Of a stretch of DNA of 64,000 nt, positions 56,362 through 64,000 are shown piece after piece. Numbering within the stretch: position 1 is the stretch's first letter; every line of letters starts with the position of its first letter. Under the pieces are notes generated by a model. That model had not been told where the DNA came from and made no database searches. It was given only the letters and a program-made list of their open reading frames with translations. Position numbers and translations under genes: made by a program. Location: the NCBI GenBank assembly GCA_034509755.1, contig CM067553.1, positions 44,832,110 through 44,896,109 of the forward strand, given 5' to 3'. Source of the stretch: Anisodus tanguticus (Eukaryota > Streptophyta > Magnoliopsida > Solanales > Solanaceae).

Positions 56362-59300
56362 ATGGGGTTTCTTGGAAGTTTATTAGGAATTTTTGGTTTT
56401 GGTGTTGGAATATCGATAGGCCTGGTTGTGGGTTATTTCTTGTTTATATACTTCGAGCCTAAAGATGTTAAGGTAAATGCACTTCTTTTAATGTATTTAT
56501 ATTTCATATTGCAATGCAAAGATTGAGTTTTGTTTTAACTGTTTTTGTTTGATCATCATAGAACAGTAACCATTTGATGATATTTCAGCTAGAATGACTT
56601 TGTTTATCATTTTTTCCCTTATATTTGTTCTGTTTTGCTTTGCATATGTTGTTGTTTGCAATGGTGTTTCACTAGAAATTGTCAGCATAATTCAGTTATC
56701 ATAGATGAGCCTTCTACCACCAAAGTAACTTATTGTCAACGTTGGTGCAAAATCATTGGCAAATTCAGGGTCTAGAGTCGTTGGATTCAGAATGAGTGTG
56801 ATATTGTTATATATTTGTCTTTTTAGTTTTTTCTTCATATGTACACGTAGTTAGAGGCCAAAGTAATTAGTTCAGTTGAAACACTGGGGAAGCTAGGTTG
56901 AAGAAAGGAGATTCAATTTGACATCTTTATTGTTCTTTTATATTATTATTTTTATAATCGTGGTGTCTGGGCCAGCTTGCGCGTATCTCGATTATTTTCA
57001 CAAGGTATTTGCTACCTCAACTGATCATCTATATAATTCGTTGAAATTTTTACTGTGGAAAAAGGAAACAAAGAGAAAGTTTTAGTGAATTGGAGAGGTT
57101 TGTCACTTGCTACATTTTAGTCCCTTTGTATAAATTCCTGGCTCCGCCCTAAATCCGCCTCTGTCCAGTATTTTTATGTAAAGATGCAGATAGACATGTT
57201 TATATGTTATAATAACATTGAAAGAGATGCATCTTGAACAAATTTCTGCTCCCTTATAAGGTTTAACAAATGAAACCAGCTTATTTGAAAGTGAACTGAA
57301 TTTCTTGAACACAAATCTGCAGGATTATCCAGAAAGTACACCATTTGATGAAATTGAACCAAACTCGTTAATTGATCTTCTACCTGAACTCCCATTATGG
57401 GTGATGAATCCAGACTACGAGCGGGTAAGCACTTTCCCTCCTTCGAATTTAAATTCTTTCATCCTAATATCCCAAGTCAATCTTATCACTATCTAAAAAA
57501 CAGGAATTAGCGACGGACAAATTCTATAGCTAAACAACAAAATCCATCAGCGATAGATTATCAAAAAAATTTGTTAGCTACGAGCAATTTAGAACGGATT
57601 AGCAACGAAGTTTCTAGCTAATTCCAGTTTCTTTTAGACCTGCGTAATGATTTTATTCATATCATTGTGTAGGTTGACTGGTTTAATGAGTTTATAGCCA
57701 ATATGTGGCCTTATCTTGACAAGGTAATTCCGAATTATTCACTTGGTATTTCCGACATATCATCTTTGGAATCTTGTTCTTGTTTGTGCCATGGAAATGG
57801 TCTGAAGTATATCAGCATGACTAAATAGTGTAGCCTGATTTTATTTTGCTCTACAGGCAATTTGTGGAATTATTAAAAGCACATCCGAACCTATTTTTGC
57901 AGAGTATATTGGCAAATATCAGATAAAATCTATCGAGTTTGAGCAACTTACTCTTGGAACAATTCCTCCTAGATTGCATGGTGAGCACCAATGTTCATCA
58001 AGTACATGAAATGTTGTGACAAGCTGCCATCTATAAAACAAAAAGTCGCGTGTGGTTTATTTGATCTCTATCAATTTGGCAGGTATTAAAGTATATGATT
58101 CCAATGAAAAGGAGCTACTATTTGAGTTCGCGGTCAGATGGGCTGGAAATCCAAATATAGTTGTGGCATTGAAGTTATTATCTCTACAAATCTCGGTACA
58201 GGTAAGACTAGTTTCCCTTCTGTTTGTCTTATGAAGGACAGATTGACATGATCTTCACATAATAGTCTGTTAAGCCAAACTTCTAAAATCTGTTTATTTT
58301 GAAAAGTATTATTTGTCAGAAGTGTTTTTCGAAAAAGTACTTTTGGAAAGTAGCAGTTTGTATTTGGCTAATCAATCTGAAAAGTACTTTTGCCAATATT
58401 AGTGTAGTAATTTGTGTTTGGCCAAGTTTTCAAAAGTACTTCCGGGGAAAAGATACTATTTTTATTTTTGAAAAACAACTTCTACTATTACTACTCAAAA
58501 GCACTTATTTCCCCCCTAAAAGCTTGGCCAAACACCTTCCGAAAGTGTTCTGCAATTTGCTTTTCTGCAACTTATCTGGTTTATATCATTTCTTTTGATT
58601 GCTTTAGTAGAGCTTAATGTTCATGGATAGTACTCAGATACAAGGCTATATATTGGACAATATATATTGGACAATATAGTGTAACTCGTAATGAGAAATT
58701 TTACCAAGGTTTGCTATATTTATCTTCAGTTGGTAGATTTCCAAATGGCTGCTACAGCAAGGGCAACACTGAAGCCTTTTGTTCCGACCTTCCCGTGCTT
58801 TTCAAGCATAATAGTATCACTGACGAAGAAGGTACGTAAGCAAGCAAAATTGAGAGTTGAGAATTGCACTGAATAATCTGGTAATTGACTCTGCATAACT
58901 TCTCTAATTAAAAAATTTCAATCATATATGTAGCCAGAGGTAGACTTTGGGCTAAAACTAATTGGAGGAGATTTAATGGCAATCCCTGGTTTACACCATT
59001 TTGTTCAGGTAAGTTTCCTCTTTTATATGTGCTTCTTAAGTACTAAGCTTCATCGGCTAAGCTTAGTACCTTTTTCCCTTTGTAAACATTTGAATATTGT
59101 GATGAAATTGTATCTGAGTTTGGCCATTGTTGTTCTGAACAAAGTTTGCATTTCTCCCTTCCATTCCATGTGTTCTAGATTCAAACTGACTATATGACAG
59201 ACTCGAATCTTTTATACGTTACCCTTCTCAGCTAATTTTAGTTGACAATATTCGTCATGTGGCAGGAAACTATAAGCAAGCAAGTCGCCAGACTTTACCT

Positions 59301-61343
59301 CTGGCCACAAACACTTGACATACCAATTCTTGACAGTTCAATGTAAGTTGTCAATAAACGACAATTTACTTGAAATACTGACCATGGACTAAATCCTGAC
59401 AACCACTAGCACTTTGGCCTATATCAGATATCTAAATGCATCTAAGGTCGTTTACCTTAAAAGTATCCGGTTGGATGCTCAAATTCTTTCATATATACTA
59501 ACATTAGTTGTTTGTAATTTTAATAGAGGAGTGGTGAAGAAGCCTGTTGGAATACTACATGTGAAGGTTCTGAGGGCACACAAACTTTTGAATATGGATT
59601 TTTTGAGTAAATCAGATCCTTATGTTAAACTCAGCTTAGGTGGGGACAGGCTTCCAGCCAATAAGACTACCGTAAAGATGAACACTCTAAATCCTGTGTG
59701 GGATGAGGATTTCAAATTGACCGTAAAGGATCCCGAGGCTCAAGTTCTGCAGCTGCATCTATACGACTGGGAAAAGGTCAGAATCTTGATATATCATGGT
59801 ATGGTAAAAGTGTTTATTACTTTTCAAAAAGTGCTAATTTAGAAAATTGAGGTGTTTACCCAAGCTTTTAGGGAAAATAAATGTTTTTTGAGTAGTAGTA
59901 GAAGCTCTTTTTCACAAGCTAAAAAAGTAGCTTTTCCCATAAACACTTTTGGAACGCTGGCAAGTACAAAGTATTACTCTAATATTGATAAAAGTTTTTT
60001 TCAAATAGATTAGCCAAACACAAACTGCTATTATTCAAAAGTACTTTTTCGAAAATCAATTCTAAGAAAAAACACTTTTAAATAATAAGTAGATTTGGAA
60101 AGTTTGGCCAAACAGGCTACAAGGCTATTTAGTTTTTTCCGTAAAACTTTTCACTTTGTTGCACAGATTGGGGCACATGACAAGCTGGGAATGCAAGTAG
60201 TGCCTCTGAAAATGCTCAATCCATATGAGAAGAAAGAACTAACTCTCGATTTAGTCCACAGCACAAACCCGAACGACCCTCAGAACAAGAAGCCGCGAGG
60301 CCAAATTATGTTGGAAATGTCCTTCATCCCTTTCCAAGAAGATAATATAAAGTTTAGCGGACCTCTTAGTTTTCACGAAAGAAAGGAGAGTATTTCAAGC
60401 CTTCCGGATGACACTTCCTTGCGTGGAGCAGGTTTGCTTTTGGTTACCGTTATTGCTGCTGAAGATGTAGAAGGGAAGCACCATACCAATCCTTATGCAG
60501 TGGTAGTTCTTCGAGGAGAGAAAAGGAAAACTAAGGTGAATTTTACACTCTTATTTATGGTTAATCACATAGGTGGATTCATAATATATACTTGATGGTT
60601 CAGCCTTTAAGAGTTCTTATAACTGAATTATGGGCCGGCCGGTCTGCCCTTGTTGTGCACCGATCATCTCGTCCCTTCTGCCGGCGATGTGCTTCTGGCC
60701 TTAATTGGCCAGGTCGTGCCTTTGGCGCTGTTACTTTGAAGAAATTAGAGTACTCAAAGAAAGCCTATGCTCTATATTCATTAGCATGGGATAACATTAT
60801 AGGATTTTGGTCCTATTACATTGGCCTTCGGGATCGTTTTTTTGATATATATATACACACACATACATGTTTATGTTCTGTATAAAACAATACTAGGTTC
60901 ACTTGAACTCATGCTCCATTCGCCTTTGGTCAACTATCTTATTGCTTCTATTCCCATACCTTTGTTTACCAACTACTTTTAGGCAATGAACAAAACGTGG
61001 AATCCAAAATGGGAAGAAGAATTCCAGTTTATGTTGGAAGAGGCTCCATTAAAGGACTTAATCCATATTGAAGTCAAGAGTAAGAAGAGAAGATTTGGTT
61101 TTCGGTCTAAGGTAAAAGAACCATCTTCACAAATCTCCTCAACTTTCATTGCTGCAATTTTTGAGTACAGAAACTGATTTTTGTTGTATTTTCATTTCCT
61201 TTTTTCGTATATAGGAGTTACTTGGCTATGTCGATATCCAACTGATGGATGTGATCTACAACGGACGTATCAACGAGAAGTACCATCTCATCAATTCTAA
61301 AGATGGGATTTTACATGTTGACATCAGATGGAAGGTTATCTAA
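56362..61343 (+). CDS. SYT3: Synaptotagmin-3-like protein (plant SYT), 12 exons, 545 residues
   Basis: Exons: 56362-56472, 57323-57424, 57673-57723, 57857-57980, 58083-58201, 58730-58831, 58934-59008, 59266-59342, 59527-59776, 60167-60535, 60983-61111, 61215-61343. All introns are GT-AG and the joined frame is open. The start is fixed by an in-frame TGA at 56350. Plant synaptotagmins tether the ER to the plasma membrane and move lipids. Seen here: an N-terminal hydrophobic anchor (residues 7-31), an SMP domain (about 70-250, with DWFNEFIANMWPYLDK and KVLSL-like KLLSLQI), C2A (about 259-370) and C2B (about 425-530). C2A keeps likely calcium ligands Asp278, Asp284, Asp334 and Asp342, with Glu336 in the remaining place. 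C2B reads HHTNPYA and KKRRFGFRSKE at the equivalent loops and lacks these acids, so it is probably calcium-independent. Length and exon pattern fit Arabidopsis SYT3 (recalled). SYT2-type naming cannot be excluded. Confidence 0.95.
57503..57625. mobile_element. Small MITE in SYT intron 2
   Basis: Terminal GGAATTAGC and GCTAATTCC are exact inverses. The body has AGCGACGGA and AACGGATTAGC, typical of short plant foldback elements. Boundaries approximate. Confidence 0.5.
58268..58538. mobile_element. Foldback MITE in SYT intron 5
   Basis: The ends TTAAGCCAAACTTCT and AAGCTTGGCCAAACACC are of the GTTTGGCCAA type. Internal arms (AAAGTACTTTTG, CAAAAGCACTT) could fold. Non-coding. Confidence 0.6.
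59849..60118. mobile_element. Foldback MITE in SYT intron 9
   Basis: It starts AGGTGTTTACCCAAGCTTTT and ends AGTTTGGCCAAACAGG. It resembles the intron 5 element in reverse orientation (AGTAGTAGTAGAAGCT, CAAAAGTACTTTTTCG). Confidence 0.6.
60629..60836 (+). other. Nuclear 18S rDNA fragment in SYT intron 10
   Basis: About 208 bp match the V4 region of plant cytosolic 18S rRNA as I recall it: GGGCCGGCCGGTC, TGTGCACCG, CTTCTGCCGGCGATG, TTAATTGGCCAGGTCGTGCC, CGCTGTTACTTTGAAGAAAT, TAGCATGGGATAACATTATA and TTGGCCTTCGGGATCG. Several C-to-T-like differences show it is an old, non-functional copy. It ends abruptly in a T run. A frame through it (60592-60885) is not a gene. Confidence 0.85.
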
Positions 61344-61720
61344 CAACTGCAGCCTCCTCTATATCCGTTTGGATAATAATCGTATCGATTGTATCTTTGG
61401 ACAATCTGAGCAGAAGTTCTCCTAACATTTGTTGTATTTCTTGCCTTTGATTACAGTATAGGCTTATGCAGCATAAGTTATGCTTCAAAAATCATAGTAA
61501 AATTATCTAAAAGCCATGAAAAGAAATGCATACAAACATAACATGCACACAGAGGCATGTTCATTAGTACCTTTTGTCTTCTCTTATCAGGTATATACTT
61601 GTTTGTGCATATCATATCAAATCTATCAACTACATCTCAAGTTCCATTAGTTGATGTTGATTATATGAATTTTTGTATCAAATATGGTCTATCTAGATTT
61701 ATTTAATTCCGATACTAAGA
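61344..61720 (+). other. 3' flank of the synaptotagmin gene
   Basis: Presumed 3' UTR. AATAATAATCG (about 61374) and AAAATTATCTAAAAGCC further on are weak polyadenylation candidates; no perfect AATAAA is seen close to the stop. Confidence 0.4.
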
Positions 61721-62072
61721 CCTTGTTTGGCCAAACTTTTAAAAACTACTTTTGTCAAAATAACGTCCCAAAGAATATTTCTGGAGAGTAACCATTTGTA
61801 TTTGACCAATTCTTGGAAACATCTCTACCTCCTAAAGTAGAGGTAAGGTCTGCGTACACTCTACTCTACCTAAACCACACTTTGTGGGATTACACAGAGT
61901 ATGTTATTGTTGTCAATTCTTAGAAAAACTGCTTATTTTGAAAAACACTTTTATCAAAATAAATTTTCAAAGAAGTATTTATGGAGAATAGTCATTTTGG
62001 TTTGACCAATTTTGAAAATAGCTTTTTCCTACCGTACTTGATACGCAAATTGTATTTGGCGAATCTTTCCAA
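61721..62072. mobile_element. Foldback MITE interrupted by a SINE-like tail
   Basis: It starts CCTTGTTTGGCCAAACTTTT and continues with AAAACTACTTTTGTCAAAAT arms. A short LINE/SINE tail (61826-61913) interrupts it, flanked by CAATTCTTGGAAA (61809-61821) and CAATTCTTAGAAA (about 61914-61926). The MITE resumes to about 62072. Confidence 0.6.
61826..61913 (+). mobile_element. SINE-like or LINE tail insertion
   Basis: CTACCTCCTAAAGTAGAGG, GGTCTGCGTACACTCTACTC, TTGTGGGATTACACAGAG and TGTTATTGTTG, with a 13-bp target duplication (one mismatch). Same tail as at 47272-47360. Confidence 0.72.
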
Positions 62073-64000
62073 AAATTATTGAGTGTCATTCCAAGAATTG
62101 ACTAAGTCTTAATTCCTATACAAGTGAAACTCAATAGTCAAAAATCAACAATTTGTGAATTTTACCCTAATAATGACTTAAGTCTTAATCCCAGTTAGTT
62201 GATATTGTCTATATATCCTCTACATTCTTTGTGTATATCTATCTCTATGGAAATGAAACTAGATCCAAAATCTTGTGGACAATTTGAGTAATGAAGTGTG
62301 AAAGGTGTGTCTCTATGTGGTGCAGTACCAACCATAGGTCCTTTATTTGAATCAAGAAAGATATATATATATATATATGTGGTCCATTGATCCCCAAAAT
62401 ATTGTGTTTTTGGCTTCTACAAGGCCAATTGGTTATAGCAGATGACAGGGTTGCAGCTGTGCCCTTGCAAGTGGCAATTGGCTTTGCTATCTCTTTCATT
62501 AGCATAATATACAACTGGAACCGTTTTCTTATCTTAAAAAGAAAAATCTAAGACTGGAACTGTTTCATTCCATTTATTAGTGTAAAAATTTCACGGGGTG
62601 TTTTATTTGGACATCACTATTTAATTTATATCTAACTAGTAAACCTACTCGTGCTTCGGGCGGTCACAAATAATGTCATTGAACTCATACTTATTGCATA
62701 TGAATTTTCTCATATTATCTAAATAAATTTAAATAAGATGTATGCATATCGAAAAACAAAAATTATTTAGTAGAGTTTATATTTTAATAGCTCTTACATA
62801 TTTCTGAAATATTTATTTTTATGCATGTGTAGAACAGTACTTATAGAATCACATAATACACCGATAATATTTGTTTTGTTTATATCAATGTGTTATTTTC
62901 ATAATAATATTTGTATTAGATACACATCTATAATAAATTACTCTTTTAAGATTGAAAACTGTTCAATTTGCATTCTCACCCTTTTATTTTCCCTTCTTTG
63001 ATCCTAAAAAAATTCAGAATATATGTTGAATGCGATCTTAGAAAATTAATGTGGTGAGGACTAAAGAACTATGATGCACCATCGCTAAGTATATCACTAT
63101 AACCGTAATAATAAATTGTAAGGCAGAAAAAATTAATTCAAGAAACTACAAAAATATTTTGCAAGTTGATTTTCCCTCGATAAATTTATTCAACTAATTA
63201 AATAACATAAAACACCTAATAAGTTTCCAAGTCTAAATTCATAGAAAATGATAAAATATAACTCAAGAGAACAAACATTATAATTTTAGTGAACTATACA
63301 TATGAAATATAGCCATACACATTTATATAACAAAATATGTATTATGAAAAATAACACGTACTTTATGTCAAATTCCAATCAATTAAAAGTATTGGTCACT
63401 CCCGAATAATGAGCCATATATATGTTTCAAGCCGCGTCCATAGCTTAAAAATTGTAATTTTGTTCACAATATATTTCTTCCCAAATTCAAGTAGAGCTGC
63501 AAGAGAATATGTCTTTAAGATGTAAGTAGATTTGTAATACTCATTTCACCTTCGTACAGTTGCATTGTAATTACAAATAGCCTCATACAACTCGAGAAAT
63601 AAAAAATATTAACATCATATTGAAGCTATTCAGAATATTCTAAACTAAATCTCATAATATATCCACTTTTCACAACAATAAATATTCTCAAGATTTCATG
63701 TTTATATAACAAAAAGTGATACAAACACATACATCGCTACTGCAAAAAAAAAATTAATTATTGCTACACATAAAAAAAATAGATATATAGAGAGTACATT
63801 ACTTCAATGTATAAGCACCGCCTTTACTGCAATTTTTACATCTTTAGATCTCTACAATTTTTGTCTTCCGTCCATACTGCTCATGATAATACAATTATAT
63901 ATTCAAAATTCTAGTATTTAAAATAAAATCTAAGAATTTCTTCAAGTACATACAACGATTCCAAAATGTTGTAAATGACATACATATATATAGTTTAATC
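62073..64000. other. AT-rich intergenic DNA
   Basis: No gene is seen. It holds an AT microsatellite at 62360-62379 and an ACTAGTAAACCTACTCGTGC stretch (62635) like the ends of some plant repeats, but no delimited element. Confidence 0.4.

Noticed and set aside
60592..60885. A 97-codon frame in SYT intron 10
   Set aside because: It runs through the 18S rDNA fragment and the flanking intron, and its product matches translated rRNA, not a protein family.
61344..61500. Further exon after the SYT stop
   Set aside because: The protein ends at the normal C2B terminus, and the following sequence has stops in all frames and no splice continuation.
62395..62490. Possible microRNA-like hairpin (GGCCAATTGG and GGCAATTGGC)
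   Set aside because: Only about eight bases pair well, and no known plant microRNA sequence is recognised.
62630..62680. Helitron-like end (ACTAGTAAACCTACTCGTGC)
   Set aside because: No terminal hairpin with CTRR or opposite end could be located.

Overview
This is a plant nuclear window, most likely from a member of the Solanaceae. It is AT-rich, has one intron-containing gene with GT-AG introns, and is filled mainly by nested retrotransposons. The family guess rests on repeat types I associate with Solanaceae: chromovirus LTRs that begin TGTCACGACCC and end in GTTACA, LINE/SINE tails ending in (TTG)n, and many small foldback elements with TTTGGCCAAAC ends. I did not identify the species.

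Layout. 1-0.6 kb: RNase H end of a Ty1/copia element cut by the window edge. 1-14 kb: an old, locally duplicated AT-rich segment that has taken three TRIM-like mini-LTR elements, one complete but decayed copia element (1723-8161, nested inside a TRIM) and a LINE tail carrying a solo LTR. 14-23 kb: a Stowaway-type MITE, a copia-type solo LTR (about 15048-16544), a minus-strand remnant resembling the 3' end of a Sirevirus (ORF 18267-18902 plus purine tracts plus LTR), another MITE, a LINE/SINE tail with its own solo LTR, and a fourth TRIM. 23056-29898: a copia element with 5-bp target duplications, interrupted in its integrase by a chromovirus solo LTR (24945-27296). 30-37 kb: AT-rich intergenic DNA, an intact TRIM (33859-34194) and a GGGTGT repeat. 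37218-43696: the best-preserved copia element, with long open frames but several stops and frameshifts. 46-47 kb: a 5'-truncated LINE. 47571-55738: a minus-strand Ty3/gypsy element without a recognisable reverse transcriptase.

The only recognisable host gene is at 56362-61343: a 12-exon gene for a synaptotagmin-3-like protein of 545 residues (N-terminal membrane anchor, SMP lipid-transfer domain, two C2 domains). All exons join in frame with GT-AG introns, so it looks functional. Its introns hold small MITEs and, in intron 10, a fragment of nuclear 18S rDNA.

The nested insertions give a readable history because many insertions keep target-site duplications (GATTC, GGTGT, GTCAT, CACTC, TTGCT, 14-16 bp for LINE-type copies). 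I see no CRISPR array, operon, riboswitch or convincing tRNA gene. The nearest things to a poorly described system are the dense TRIM family and the Sirevirus-like 3' end with an unassigned ORF running into repeated purine tracts. All boundaries were read by eye.
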